NCBI RefSeq assembly: GCF_021431925.1
Contig: NZ_CP090371.1
Span: forward strand, 434,001-498,000
Reading direction: 5' to 3'
DNA: 64,000 nucleotides
DNA from: Halobaculum sp. CBA1158
GTDB lineage: Archaea > Halobacteriota > Halobacteria > Halobacteriales > Haloferacaceae
The notes beneath the pieces were generated by a model. That model had not been told where the DNA came from. It searched no databases and was given only the letters and a program-made list of their open reading frames with translations. Every line of letters starts with the position of its first letter. Position 1 is the first letter of the stretch. The translations under genes were made by a program, and so were the position numbers. Positions 34,086 through 45,011 of the stretch are shown here, one piece after another.

Positions 34086-34676
34086 TCAACCCTCGAACGC
34101 CTCGTTCGCCAGATCGTCCGCCCGTTCGTTTAGCTCTCTCGGGACGTGATCGATGCTCCAGCGGTCGAACCGCTCCAGCAGTTCCCGCGCGCGGACCCGT
34201 CGCTCCCTGAGGTCGGGATCGTTGGCGTTCCACTCGCCGCGCACCTGCTTGACGACGAGCTGTGAGTCGCCGCGCACGTCCGCCTCCGCCAGCCCGTAGT
34301 CGACGGCCGCCTCCAGCGCACGAATCAGCGCCTCGTACTCGGCGCGGTTGTTGGTCGCGTCGCCGATGCGCTCGCCCCCCTCGGAGACGATGCCGTCGCC
34401 TGTGACGATCGCCCAGCCGATCGCGGCCGGCCCGGGGTTACCTCGAGAGGCCCCGTCGAAGTAGACGTGCCCGCGACCGCCGCCGTCGCGCACGAGCGCC
34501 GCGAGCCGCTCGGGGTCCGAGCCCTGTACCACGACCTTGTCGTCGTAGGCGACCGCGATCGCGCCCTCGCGCTCGGCGCGCCAGCGCTCGTGGTCGGTGT
34601 TGCCCGCGACCGCGTCGACGCCCGCGTCCGTCAGTCGGTCGCGGGCCGCCTCCGGGTCGCACTCGATGACCGGCAT
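34086..34676 (-). CDS. rnhA: Ribonuclease HI
   Basis: 196 residues. The RNase H core carries D74 (YFDGASRGNPG), E113 (NNRAEYEAL), D137 (RGDSQLVVKQ) and D187 (NERADDLA). An N-terminal ~65 residue domain precedes it, as in haloarchaeal RnhA. It degrades RNA in RNA-DNA hybrids. ATG 34676 is chosen over a longer frame. It is divergent from the TFB gene 84 bp away. Confidence 0.94.
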   Translation of the reverse strand: MPVIECDPEAARDRLTDAGVDAVAGNTDHERWRAEREGAIAVAYDDKVVVQGSDPERLAALVRDGGGRGHVYFDGASRGNPGPAAIGWAIVTGDGIVSEGGERIGDATNNRAEYEALIRALEAAVDYGLAEADVRGDSQLVVKQVRGEWNANDPDLRERRVRARELLERFDRWSIDHVPRELNERADDLANEAFEG

Positions 34677-34760
34677 ACCATCGATCGGGGGTGGCGCGGC
34701 GAAAGGGTTGTCATCGGCACGAACGCTTAACCGTCTCCCGAAGCACACGTATTAAATACG

Positions 34761-35780
34761 ATGACAGGTCCCACCCGCCAGCGCGAGAATCGCGAGCGAC
34801 GCCAGTGGACGGGGAGCACCGAATCGGGGGAGGAGACACGATCGGAACGGACCGAAGAGAACGCCGACGAGGAGACCGACGGCGACGCGGTCGACCTCGA
34901 GGACATCGACGAGGAGGACCTCGTCCGTACGGCCGACGGCGAACTGATGCACGAGCCGACCGGGCTCATCGTCGAGGAGGACAACGTCGATCGAGGACCG
35001 GAGTGGCGGGCATTCAACCACTCCGAGCGCCAGTCGAAGTCCCGCGTCGGGGCACCCGTCACCGAGACGATGCACGACAAGGGCCTGACGACCACCATCG
35101 ACTGGAAGGACAAGGACGCCTACGGGCGGTCACTCTCCTCGGAGAAGCGCTCGCAGATGCACCGCCTCCGCAAGTGGCAAGAGCGCATCCGCACCAAGGA
35201 CGCCGGCGAGCGCAACCTTCAGTTCGCCCTCTCGGAGACCGATCGGATGGCGAGCGCGCTGGGCGTCCCGCGCTCGGTTCGGGAGGTCGCCTCCGTGATC
35301 TACCGCCGCGCGCTCGACGAGGACCTCATCCGCGGGCGCTCCATCGAGGGCGTCGCCACGGCGACGCTGTACGCCGCCTGTCGAAAGGAGGGCATCCCCC
35401 GGTCGCTCGAGGAGATATCGGAGGTATCGCGGGTCGAACGCAAAGAGATCGGCCGCACCTACCGCTACGTCTCCCAGGAACTCGGCCTGGAGATGAAGCC
35501 CGTCGACCCGAAGAAGTACGTCCCGCGGTTCGGCTCGGAACTGGAGCTCAGCGAGGAGGTGAAGTCGAAGGCCAACGAGATCATCGAGACGACCGCCGAG
35601 CAGGGACTGCTCTCGGGTAAGTCCCCGACTGGGTTCGCGGCCGCCGCCATCTACGCGGCCTCCCTGCTGTGCAACGAAAAGAAAACCCAGCGCGAGGTCG
35701 CCGACGTCGCCCAAGTCACCGAAGTCACCATCCGAAACCGCTATCAAGAGCAGATCGAAGCCATGGGCATTCACAGCTGA
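34761..35780 (+). CDS. tfb: TFB paralog lacking zinc-ribbon cysteines
   Basis: 339 residues. From [16 protein letters not shown] (about 75) onward it is a near-canonical TFB with B-reader, linker and two cyclin repeats, closely resembling housekeeping haloarchaeal TFBs. In the zinc-ribbon region (about 42-70) all four expected cysteines are replaced: L46, I49, H64 and T67. The ribbon normally contacts the RNA polymerase dock, so polymerase recruitment may differ. The N-terminal 40 residues are Glu/Arg rich. It is divergent from rnhA. Confidence 0.92.
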   Translation: MTGPTRQRENRERRQWTGSTESGEETRSERTEENADEETDGDAVDLEDIDEEDLVRTADGELMHEPTGLIVEEDNVDRGPEWRAFNHSERQSKSRVGAPVTETMHDKGLTTTIDWKDKDAYGRSLSSEKRSQMHRLRKWQERIRTKDAGERNLQFALSETDRMASALGVPRSVREVASVIYRRALDEDLIRGRSIEGVATATLYAACRKEGIPRSLEEISEVSRVERKEIGRTYRYVSQELGLEMKPVDPKKYVPRFGSELELSEEVKSKANEIIETTAEQGLLSGKSPTGFAAAAIYAASLLCNEKKTQREVADVAQVTEVTIRNRYQEQIEAMGIHS

Positions 35781-36148
35781 GGCGCGTCTCGACTCGACGG
35801 CGGTCGGTCCCCTGTCCGCACCGCCGCACCGCCGCACCGCCGCACCGTCGCACCGCCGCGTCGCCGCGAACGTTTTTGTCGGATCACGGGACCACGCTCG
35901 CCGTGACGTGAGCACCGTCGCGCGACGGTCAGCGGGTGTGGGGTCCACCGAGAGGTGACCTCGGCGCGCACGGCGCGAGCCGTGCGCGTGTGCGGTCGTC
36001 CGTCGCGCGTCGCGTCCCGCTGCCGGCCCCCGCCGCGAGCCGCCTCGGCGACGCACCGACCGCCTGTCAGCCATCCGCCGAGCGTCGCGGCCCTCGACGC
36101 CGACGGCCGCGCGGGGAACGTTCATAGTCGCCGAGCGGCTACGTCGGC
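35781..36148. other. Intergenic region with 8 bp repeats
   Basis: Between tfb and nreA. It contains about five copies of an 8 bp GCACCGCC-type unit (35818-35859) and, at 36121-36128, TTCATAGT about 25 nt upstream of GTG 36149 as a likely TATA box. I see no gene or RNA in the rest. Confidence 0.6.
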
Positions 36149-37447
36149 GTGAGCGTGAACCTGGACGAGTACGTCGAGTTCGAGGAGAACGAGCGCGCCG
36201 AGCGGCGGCGGCTCGCCCAGGAGAAGTCCTACGAGCTGATGGATCACCTCGAGTCGTTCGAACACCGCTTCGAGGAGGCGACCGACGGCGACTCCGTCTT
36301 CGGGTCCGTCTCGCCGTCGATCTTCGTGGGCTCGTCGAACTACCCGAACCTCTCGACCGGGCTGCTCTCGCCCGTCGGCCACGAGGAGGACGCCGCGGCC
36401 TACGAGACCAGCGGCGCGTGGTACGAGGAGGACGTCTCCATCTCGGACGTGTTCGAGCGGCGCACCTCGTTGTTGAACTCCGCCCAGGGGGTCGACGCCC
36501 GCGACGCCGGTACCGGCGGTGCCGGCGGCGGCGTCCACGACGCGTGGGACGGCTTCCTCGGCGTCCAGCGCGAGGTCGCCATCGCGGACCGACCGGTCGA
36601 CGTGGAGGTGTTCCTCGACGATGGGCCGGACATCGACTACGACGTGTCGCCCGACGACGTGGCGACGCCGACGGGTCCGCGTGCCCGCGCGGCCGACGCC
36701 GACCTGACGGAGAATCCGCACGTTCCGCGTCCCGTGAAGAAGACGCTGGAGGACGACGACTGGCGCGCCGAGGGCGCGATGAACTACCTCTATCGGCGCG
36801 GCTTCGACGTGTACGACATCAACACCGTGCTCTCGGCGGGGGCGCTCGGACGCGGCGAGAACCGTCGGCTGGTCCCGACACGCTGGTCGATCACCGCCGT
36901 CGACGACACGATCGGGACGTACCTCCGCGGCACCGTCCGCGACCGCCGGAGCGTCGACACCGTGCAGGTGTGGCGAAACGAGTACCTCGGCAACGCCTTC
37001 TGGGTGATCCTCGCGCCCGGCGACTGGGAGTTCGAACTGGTCGAGATCAAGTCGCCGGGGAGCATCTGGCACCCAGACCCCGAGGGCGACACCTACCTCT
37101 CGTCGGCCCACGAGAACCGCGAGGGCCGCACCCGGTACGTCGACGAGACGGCCGGCGCGTACTACGCCGCCCGGTTCGGGGTGCTCGAACACCTCTCCGA
37201 GCGCGGCCGGCAGGCGAAGGTGCTCGTCCTCCGGCACGTCTCCGACGACTACTGGGGTCCGGTCGGCGTCTGGCAGGTGCGCGAGAGCGTGCGCAACGCC
37301 TTTGAGGGCGAACACGGCGAGGCCGAGACGTTCGAGGAGGCCGTCCGCGGCGTGAGCGACCAGCTTCCGGTGTCGCTGGCGCGTCTGCAGAGGAAGTCGA
37401 CGATGGCCGCGGGTCTCCAGTCGAGCCTCGCGGACTGGACGGGGTAG
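36149..37447 (+). CDS. nreA: DNA repair protein NreA
   Basis: 432 residues from GTG 36149. The family pattern is clear: VFGSVSPSIFVGSSNYPNLSTGLLSP near residue 51, LGVQREVAIADRPVDVEVFLD, VLSAGALGRGENRRLVPTRWSITAVDDTIG, and GVWQVRESVR near the end. The final residues GLQSSLADWTG resemble a PCNA-interacting peptide (Q-x-x-L-x-x-W), as reported for archaeal NreA. NreA acts in repair of DNA damage such as mitomycin C adducts. A TTCATAGT box lies about 25 nt upstream. Confidence 0.93.
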   Translation: MSVNLDEYVEFEENERAERRRLAQEKSYELMDHLESFEHRFEEATDGDSVFGSVSPSIFVGSSNYPNLSTGLLSPVGHEEDAAAYETSGAWYEEDVSISDVFERRTSLLNSAQGVDARDAGTGGAGGGVHDAWDGFLGVQREVAIADRPVDVEVFLDDGPDIDYDVSPDDVATPTGPRARAADADLTENPHVPRPVKKTLEDDDWRAEGAMNYLYRRGFDVYDINTVLSAGALGRGENRRLVPTRWSITAVDDTIGTYLRGTVRDRRSVDTVQVWRNEYLGNAFWVILAPGDWEFELVEIKSPGSIWHPDPEGDTYLSSAHENREGRTRYVDETAGAYYAARFGVLEHLSERGRQAKVLVLRHVSDDYWGPVGVWQVRESVRNAFEGEHGEAETFEEAVRGVSDQLPVSLARLQRKSTMAAGLQSSLADWTG

Positions 37448-37550
37448 GCGTCGCGGTCATCGTCGCCGCCGCGGTCACCCTCGAGATGGCCGTCGCGGTC
37501 GGCGGCCGGCCGCCCGAAGAGTTACCTCGCCCGGTGGCGACGCGTCGGAT

Positions 37551-37865
37551 ATGGCCCTCCTGTTCGGCGCGGTCCCCGGCGGTCCGGAGCTGTTGATCAT
37601 CCTCCTCGTGCTTCTGCTGCTGTTCGGCGGAACCGCGGTACTGCTGGCGGTCGTCGGCGTCGGCGGCCTGCGGCTCCTCGGCGGTGCGAGCGACGCCGAC
37701 GCGGGTGCAGACGAAGCGCGAATCGCCGAACTCGAACGCGACCTCTCCGAGACGCGCGCGGAGTTGGCCGAGCTTCGCTCCGAACGCGAGGACGACGCCG
37801 GGTCCGCCGGCGACCGTGGTGGTACCGACGACGCCGACGACTACGAGGAGTCGAGGTCGTCGTAG
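37551..37865 (+). CDS. Small single-pass membrane protein with coiled coil
   Basis: 104 residues. One hydrophobic helix at the N-terminus (GPELLIILLVLLLLFGG) resembles TatA/TatB, but the amphipathic helix with KLPE-type motif is missing; instead there is a Glu/Ala/Arg coiled coil (about 52-80) and an acidic tail. GTTACCTC lies about 27 nt upstream of ATG 37551. It overlaps the 3' end of the convergent DUF302 gene by 25 bp. Function unknown. Confidence 0.68.
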   Translation: MALLFGAVPGGPELLIILLVLLLLFGGTAVLLAVVGVGGLRLLGGASDADAGADEARIAELERDLSETRAELAELRSEREDDAGSAGDRGGTDDADDYEESRSS

Positions 37866-38290
37866 GCCGCGTCGACCATCTCCCCGGTGTCGGCGATGAT
37901 CGCGTCCATCTCCTCTCGGTCGGTATCGAGACCGAGCAGGCGGGCGATCCGCATGATAGAGACGTGATAGACCGTCTGGACGCCGGGAGCTTCCTCCCAG
38001 ACCACGACGTTGCACGGGAACAGCGCGCCCATCCGGCGGTCGGTCGCGTCGAGCGCGCGGTCGGCCACCGCCGGGTTGCACGCGCCGAGCACGTAGTACG
38101 GGTCGCGGTCGGCCTGGACTTTCTCGTTGAGGAGATCCGACGGCGAGAACTCCACCGGGATCCCGAAGCCGTGCTCGGTGAACACCTCGCGGACGTGTTC
38201 GATCGCCTCCTCGTGGCTCATCTCCAGGGTGGCTCGCTTCTCGCCGATATCGCCGCCTTCCACCGCGGCCGGATCGATCGGTAGCGTCAC
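37841..38290 (-). CDS. DUF302 domain protein
   Basis: 149 residues from GTG 38290. The DUF302 pattern is visible: MSHEEAIEHVREVFTEHGFGIPVEF, YYVLGACNPAVADRALDA, LFPCNVVVWEEAPG, then a helical C-terminus. The family adopts a small alpha/beta fold often linked to redox or stress genes, but the function is not established. Tail-to-tail overlap with the membrane protein gene. Confidence 0.88.
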   Translation of the reverse strand: MTLPIDPAAVEGGDIGEKRATLEMSHEEAIEHVREVFTEHGFGIPVEFSPSDLLNEKVQADRDPYYVLGACNPAVADRALDATDRRMGALFPCNVVVWEEAPGVQTVYHVSIMRIARLLGLDTDREEMDAIIADTGEMVDAAYDDLDSS

Positions 38291-38429
38291 GACTTCGGGT
38301 TCGATCGGATCGCTCGAAAAGGCAGCGACGGTGCGCGCGTCGCGTCAAGCCGCTCTCCGATGCTCGAAGTCGGGACCGGACCGATCGACCGCTCGCGGTC
38401 CAGATCCCGCTCGGGCCCGTTCTCGGACG

Positions 38430-38720
38430 TTACTCGGCGGTCTGTACGGGACCGCGACCGACCTCGTCCTCGACCGTCTCGACGAACGTCTGTCGGCGGT
38501 CGAAGTACGTGGTGTCGACCGCCGCCAGCACGTCCGCGAGGTCGCGCGGCCCGTCGGGCGTCCGGATCGTCGCGTCGCCCTCCTTCTCGAGCACGCGGGA
38601 CTTCTCCTGGGGCCAGGTGAGCCGCGAGGCGACGCGCGCGAGCGGTGCGCCCTCCACGGCGGGTCCGTCGCCGAGTTCGACGGCGGGTTCCTCTTCCTCC
38701 TCGGGTACGTCGTCGCTCAT
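38430..38720 (-). CDS. Small haloarchaeal protein, DUF5789-like
   Basis: 96 residues from ATG 38720. An acidic N-terminus (EEEEEP) precedes a compact part with PLARVASRLTWPQEKSRVLE and LADVLAAVDTTYFDRRQTF, a pattern I associate with DUF5789. No catalytic or metal motif. Divergent from the membrane gene at 38905. Function unknown. Confidence 0.68.
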   Translation of the reverse strand: MSDDVPEEEEEPAVELGDGPAVEGAPLARVASRLTWPQEKSRVLEKEGDATIRTPDGPRDLADVLAAVDTTYFDRRQTFVETVEDEVGRGPVQTAE

Positions 38721-38874
38721 ACGCGCCAGGTTCGCCGACGCGGCGTGTAACACTTTCGGAGCGACGCGGCCGTCACGCGCCGAGACGACCTCCCGGCTTC
38801 GGATGTTCCTCGGAGGGCCGTCGCGTGTCCGTCGGGCGTATGTGAGACCACGTCATGCCGATGTCTGACGTATG

Positions 38875-38883
38875 CTTTTAATT
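38875..38883 (+). promoter_or_regulatory. TATA-like box of the gene at 38905
   Basis: CTTTTAATT is centred about 26 nt before ATG 38905, so the upstream in-frame ATG 38872 is unlikely to be used. Confidence 0.6.
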
Positions 38884-38904
38884 GATGACGGTATAATACG
38901 GTGT

Positions 38905-39987
38905 ATGAGCAGTCTCGCCGAGGTGTACGAGGGCCGTGTCGGCGAGTACGCCAGTCTCCGCCGGCTGTACCTCGGCGTCGGCGCGTTCTCGCTGGGGGCG
39001 CTCCTCGTCGTCGCCGGCATCGTGATCGCGGCGACGGACGTGACCGCGGTCGCGCTCGGGTGGAATCTCGCACAGGCGCGCGAGGCCGCCGGCGTTCTCG
39101 CCGGGCTCGGACTCCCGGCGACGTTCCTCGGCGTCCTCGCGATAATGCCGGCGAGCCGCCGGACGCAGGCGGCCGCGGTCGTCGGCGCGGGCGTCGCGGT
39201 GCTCGGCGTCGCGCTGTTCACCCACGCGTACCCGTGTCGCTGGTCGGGCGCGCGCTGCGCCGGCGAGTTCGCCGACCTCACGCTGCCGACCGCGGGCGTC
39301 TACTTCCTCGGCGCGTTCACGACGTTCTGGTGTCTGTTCACCGGCGTCGCGAATTTCAAGGCGCGGAACAACCCCGGCGGCACGGTCTCACTCGAGATCA
39401 CTCGCGAGGGAGAGACCAAGGTGATCGAGGTGCCGAAGGCCGCCGCCGAGGAGATCCGCGGCGCGAAGGCGTCCTCGGGGTCGGTGGGGGGCGTCGGCCT
39501 CCTCGGCGTCACGCCCGACGGCGACGTCGAGACTCAGACGAACCGTCCGGAGGCCCGTCGCGACCCCGGCGATCGCGGCGATCGTTCCGCCGGCGGGTCG
39601 TCCGGCGGTCTCGGTTCCGGCGGGTCGTCCAGCGGTCCCGGGACCGTGAGCGACGGCGGCGCGGCCGCCAACGACATCACCTCCCTCCGAGAGGGGTCTC
39701 CCGGTTCCGACGGAGAGGCGTCGGCCCGGTCGTCGCCGTCGCGGCCGCAGTCTCCCTCCGAGCCGCAGTCCTCCTCAGGGTCGCAGTCGCCGCAGTCGCC
39801 GCAGTCGCCAGACGACTCGGCCGCCGGTTCCCCGACCGAGCGGTCGCGATCGACCGGCGACACCTACTGCGGCTCCTGCGGTCACTTCCAGTACGTCCGG
39901 ACGGAGAACGGGATGCAGCCGTATTGCGGGCTCCACGACGACCTCATGGACGACATGGACGCCTGCGACGACTGGAACCCACGCTGA
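38905..39987 (+). CDS. Four-helix membrane protein with C-terminal zinc-binding tail
   Basis: 360 residues. Four hydrophobic segments lie in the first 150 residues (about 20-42, 58-75, 83-103, 132-150), followed by a short beta-rich stretch (TVSLEITREGETKVIEVPK), about 130 residues of Ser/Pro/Gln/Gly low complexity, and a Cys-rich end (YCGSCGHFQY...YCGLH...ACDDW) that could bind zinc. It resembles a haloarchaeal DUF7139-type protein (recollection). The SPSRPQSPSEPQSSSGSQ region repeats at DNA level. Function unknown. Confidence 0.75.
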   Translation: MSSLAEVYEGRVGEYASLRRLYLGVGAFSLGALLVVAGIVIAATDVTAVALGWNLAQAREAAGVLAGLGLPATFLGVLAIMPASRRTQAAAVVGAGVAVLGVALFTHAYPCRWSGARCAGEFADLTLPTAGVYFLGAFTTFWCLFTGVANFKARNNPGGTVSLEITREGETKVIEVPKAAAEEIRGAKASSGSVGGVGLLGVTPDGDVETQTNRPEARRDPGDRGDRSAGGSSGGLGSGGSSSGPGTVSDGGAAANDITSLREGSPGSDGEASARSSPSRPQSPSEPQSSSGSQSPQSPQSPDDSAAGSPTERSRSTGDTYCGSCGHFQYVRTENGMQPYCGLHDDLMDDMDACDDWNPR

Positions 39988-40050
39988 GATCGGGGACAGC
40001 GGGGACGCCTCTTGGTCTTCGGTTAGAGTCCATCTCTCTGCTCTCGCCTC

Positions 40051-41796
40051 TCACCCCTCGAGGAACGACCGGAGGCCGTCGGCGTCGCGGGCGTTCAGCA
40101 CGTCCGCCGTCTCGGCCCACCCTCGCCGGGCCGTGTGGACGCCGTAACGGACGTTGTCGAACTCGGCAGGCGAGTGGGCGTCGGTGTTCACGGCGATCGT
40201 CGCGCCGGCGTCGACGGCCGCGCGAACGCCCCCGCCGTCGAGGTCGAGGCGGGCGGGGTTGGCGTTCACCTCCAGCGCGGTGCCGGCGTCGGCGGCGGCC
40301 GCCGCGAGGCGCTCGAAGTCCACGCCCAGGCCGGATCGTCGGTTGATGAGTCGGCCGGTCGGGTGGCCGAGGACGTCGACGTGGGGGTGTTCGACCGCGC
40401 GGATCAGCCGTTCGGTGGCGTCGTCGCGGTCAAGCGCGGCGTGCGGCGAGGCGATCACGATGTCGAGCTCCGCGAGCAGGTCGTCGCTCGTGGTCACGTC
40501 GCCGTCGGCGTCGACGTTCGCCTCCACGCCGTGGAGCACGTCGATGTCGGCGTCCTCGCGGACGGCGGCGACCGCCTCGGCCTGCTCGCGCACGTCCCCC
40601 GCCGAGAGCCCGGTGTCGCCGAAGACGCCCGGACCCTCGGCGTGGTCGGTGACACAGTAGTACTCGTAGCCGCGGTCGGACGCCGCCTCGACCAACTCGG
40701 CGATCGCGTTGCCGCCGTCGGACCACTCGGTGTGGGTGTGGAGGTCGCCGCGGATCTCGTCTTCAGCGAGGAGATCGGGGAGGTCGCCGTCGAGCGCCGC
40801 TTGGACCTCCCCGGTGTCCTCTCTGAGTTCGGGCGGGATCACCGGCAGGTCGAGCGCGCCGTACATCTCCGACTCCGTCCGACCGCCGAGTCGCTCCCCG
40901 ACGCGCTGGCCAGCGTCGGGGTCGTCGACCGCACTCACGTCGAAGACGCCGTACTCGTTGAGCTTCAGGCCCCGGTCGATAGCGAGGTTTCGGAGCCGGA
41001 CGTTGTGGTCCTTCGATCCGGTGAAGTACTGGAGCGCCGCCCCGAACTCCTCGGGCACCACGACCCGGAGGTCGACCCGGACGCCGTCGGCGCGGACGCT
41101 GGCCTTCTGGTCGCCCGCCTCGATGACCTCGTCGGCCGGGCTCCAGTCGGTGAACGCCGAGACGACGGCGTCGGCGTCGTCGCCGGCGACGAGCACGTCC
41201 ACGTCGCCGATGGTGTCCTTCCATCGGCGGATCGACCCCGCCACGTCGATCCGCTCGACGGCCGACTCGCCGCCGAGGTAGTCGACCACGCGGTCGGCGA
41301 GCGGGCGCGCGTCGCCGAGTCGCTGGCGCTGACCCGCCTCCCTGGCAAACCCGACGTTGTCGAGGATGTTCTGCTCGGTCTTCGCCCCGAACCCCGTGAC
41401 CTCTCGAATCCGCCCCTCCTCGGCGGCCGTCTCCAGTTCGTCGAGGGTGGCGATCCCAAGCTCCTCGTACAGCGTGCCGACCGTCTTCGGGCCGACGCCC
41501 TCGACGCGTGTCAGCGCCTCCATGTCGACCGGAAGCTCGTCGCAAAGCTCCTCCAACTCCTCGATCTCGCCGGTCTCGAGGTACTCGACCACCTTCGCGG
41601 CGATCGCGTCGCCGACGCGGTCGATCTCGGCGACGGCGTCCTCCCCGCCCTCGCTCGCGAGGTCCTCGATCGCGCGGGGGTGTTCGCGGATGTTCTCGGC
41701 GGCGCGGCGGTAGGCGTTGGGCTTGTACTCGACGCCCTTCGCCGCCAGCAGGTCGGCGAACTCCTCGAACCGGGCGGCGACCTCGGCGTTTCGCAT
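40051..41796 (-). CDS. polX: DNA polymerase X with PHP exonuclease
   Basis: 581 residues, normal for bacterial/archaeal PolX. HhH motifs occur near 55-70 and 95-105 (VEGVGPKTVG); the palm has GDVDVLV with D198/D200 and VDLRVVV; the C-terminal PHP domain is intact (GDLHTHTEWSDGG, VTDHAEGP, HGVEANVD, ASPHAAL, GHPTGRL, NTDAHSP). It combines gap-filling polymerase with 3'-5' exonuclease or AP-site processing in base excision repair. Monocistronic. Confidence 0.95.
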   Translation of the reverse strand: MRNAEVAARFEEFADLLAAKGVEYKPNAYRRAAENIREHPRAIEDLASEGGEDAVAEIDRVGDAIAAKVVEYLETGEIEELEELCDELPVDMEALTRVEGVGPKTVGTLYEELGIATLDELETAAEEGRIREVTGFGAKTEQNILDNVGFAREAGQRQRLGDARPLADRVVDYLGGESAVERIDVAGSIRRWKDTIGDVDVLVAGDDADAVVSAFTDWSPADEVIEAGDQKASVRADGVRVDLRVVVPEEFGAALQYFTGSKDHNVRLRNLAIDRGLKLNEYGVFDVSAVDDPDAGQRVGERLGGRTESEMYGALDLPVIPPELREDTGEVQAALDGDLPDLLAEDEIRGDLHTHTEWSDGGNAIAELVEAASDRGYEYYCVTDHAEGPGVFGDTGLSAGDVREQAEAVAAVREDADIDVLHGVEANVDADGDVTTSDDLLAELDIVIASPHAALDRDDATERLIRAVEHPHVDVLGHPTGRLINRRSGLGVDFERLAAAAADAGTALEVNANPARLDLDGGGVRAAVDAGATIAVNTDAHSPAEFDNVRYGVHTARRGWAETADVLNARDADGLRSFLEG

Positions 41797-42217
41797 ACGT
41801 GGACGTCGGAGTGGCTGGGACTTAGAACGACGGGCCGGGATCAGTTCGGGGCGTAGAAGACGGGTCCGTGATCGGCGTATCCGTCGTCGTGATCACGGGG
41901 AACGCGACCGCGAACGCTACGGCCGCTCTCGGGGAACGACCGCGTGTGCCGCCGCGAGTCGTCGGGGATCGTGTCGTCGGTGCTGACCCGGTTCCTGCGC
42001 TCGGTGGCTACCTACCAGTCGGCGCGCGCCGCCGCGACTCCGTTCGCGGCGGGAGCGCGCGAGGGGCGAGCGAGCGAACGGGGTGAGCGAGCGAGTCGGC
42101 TGGGGAGGGTGAGGCCCCGATGCTGTCGGGTCGGGCTTTCGCGGACGCCTCGCACGACCCTCGCAACCGAGGCGGTCGATACGGAGCTCGAAGCGACCGA
42201 TCCGACCCGGTACAGTC
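41797..42217. other. 421 bp intergenic region with GC-rich hairpin
   Basis: Between polX and the DUF5788 gene. A strong potential hairpin spans about 42024-42060, with inner arms CGCCGCGA/TCGCGGCG and outer GCGCGC pairs. GAGCGAGCGA repeats follow at about 42066-42100. No tRNA or credible ORF is seen. Confidence 0.5.
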
Positions 42218-42661
42218 CTAGTACCCGCCGCGCTTGCCGCCGCTGGCGTCCTCCCGTCCGAGCGCCTTCTTCAGGAAGCTCATCCAGCGCTTCTGGTCCA
42301 TCGCCTCCTGGCGTTCGGCCTCCGTGTTCACGTCGGCGGGACGGAGGGTGTCGAGCGCCTCCAGCGCGCGGTCGATGCCGATGATGCTGGCGGCCAGTTC
42401 CTCGCCGGTCTCGAAGTCGACGCGGTTCTCCTCGATCTCCTCCAGGCGTTCGAGGCGCTCGCGGCGGAGATTTCGCTTCGCCCGCTCGACGCGCTCGCGC
42501 TCGCCCTCGGGGATCGTCTCGCGGCGTTTGATCTCGAAGACGAACGTCCGGAGGTCGATCTCCTCGCCCTGCACCTCGATGCGGTCGGGGATGTCCGCGC
42601 CGATGGTCGCGCTCTCCTTGTTGACGCGTTCGAGGAGCTGTTTTCGCTGGTACTCCTGCAC
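42218..42661 (-). CDS. DUF5788 family protein
   Basis: 147 residues from GTG 42661. A Lys/Arg/Glu-rich helical protein: QEYQRKQLLERVNKE, IEVQGEEIDLRTFVFEIKRRETIP, ERERVERAKRNLRRERLERLE, and a basic C-terminus ending in KRGGY. The match to haloarchaeal DUF5788 is from memory. GTG 42661 gives the usual N-terminus; the longer frame would run into the divergent promoter of the mutase gene. Function unknown. Confidence 0.78.
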   Translation of the reverse strand: MQEYQRKQLLERVNKESATIGADIPDRIEVQGEEIDLRTFVFEIKRRETIPEGERERVERAKRNLRRERLERLEEIEENRVDFETGEELAASIIGIDRALEALDTLRPADVNTEAERQEAMDQKRWMSFLKKALGREDASGGKRGGY

Positions 42662-42775
42662 GGTCTGTCGTCGGTCGTTGGGCCGCCGTGGTGTTTCGTG
42701 TTTCGCTCGGCACGGGTCGGATCGGCCGGACCGTGCGGACCGACGCCGGTTCGCGAGGATCCCCGCCACCCGAAT

Positions 42776-42783
42776 CGTTAATG
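42776..42783 (+). promoter_or_regulatory. TATA-like box of the mutase gene
   Basis: CGTTAATG is centred about 28 nt before ATG 42808, selecting that start over the upstream in-frame ATGs. Confidence 0.55.
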
Positions 42784-42807
42784 TTCCTTCCGGCAGTTGT
42801 TGCACTC

Positions 42808-44511
<1,704 letters not shown>

Positions 44512-44665
44512 GTCGCGGGCGCGGTCCGGTACGACGGGTCGCGGGCGCGGTCTACTGCGGCGGGTCGCGGACGCGGTCCGGGGCCGTCGTCGTCGACCCC
44601 GGCGCGTCCGATGCGGTTCTCTGCTTCGGTGGACTTACTTTCATGGTGGGCGTGAACTGAACACG

Positions 44666-44941
44666 ATGGACGGCGTTCTGTGGTACGTGCTCACCGGAAC
44701 CCGGGGGGGAGAAAACCGGGTACGGATACTCAGAACGCTGGACGAGCGACCGCGAAACGCCAACAAGCTCGCCGAGACGCTCGATCTCGACTACACGACC
44801 GTCAGACACCACCTCGACGTGTTGTGCGACAACGACGTGCTGGAGAAACAGGGCGACGACTACGGCGCGGTGTATCTCCCGACCGACCGCGCCCGCAACA
44901 ACTGGGACACGATCGAACAGATCATGGAGCAGGTAGAATGA
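44666..44941 (+). CDS. Winged-helix (ArsR-like) regulator
   Basis: 91 residues. RVRILRTLDERPRNANKLAETLDLDYTTVRHHLDVLCDNDVLEKQGDDYGAVYLPT is a complete wHTH; the N-terminal WYVLTGTRGGENR is the haloarchaeal variant. No metal-binding cysteines of ArsR type. GACTTACTTTC lies about 28 nt upstream. It precedes a four-helix membrane protein by 70 bp; such pairs recur in haloarchaea and may form a regulator/sensor unit (inference). Confidence 0.85.
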   Translation: MDGVLWYVLTGTRGGENRVRILRTLDERPRNANKLAETLDLDYTTVRHHLDVLCDNDVLEKQGDDYGAVYLPTDRARNNWDTIEQIMEQVE

Positions 44942-45011
44942 CCGAGGGCGCATTCGGGTCGAAGTTTGGAAAGAGTATAAACGCGCAACCGCGCTACTGG
45001 GGACTGAGCCG

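Noticed and set aside
37551-37865. TatA translocase
   Set aside because: The N-terminal helix looks similar, but the amphipathic helix and hinge motif of TatA are missing.
41868-42086. Short plus-strand ORF in the polX/DUF5788 gap
   Set aside because: No promoter box, biased composition without acidic character, and overlap with the GC-rich hairpin.
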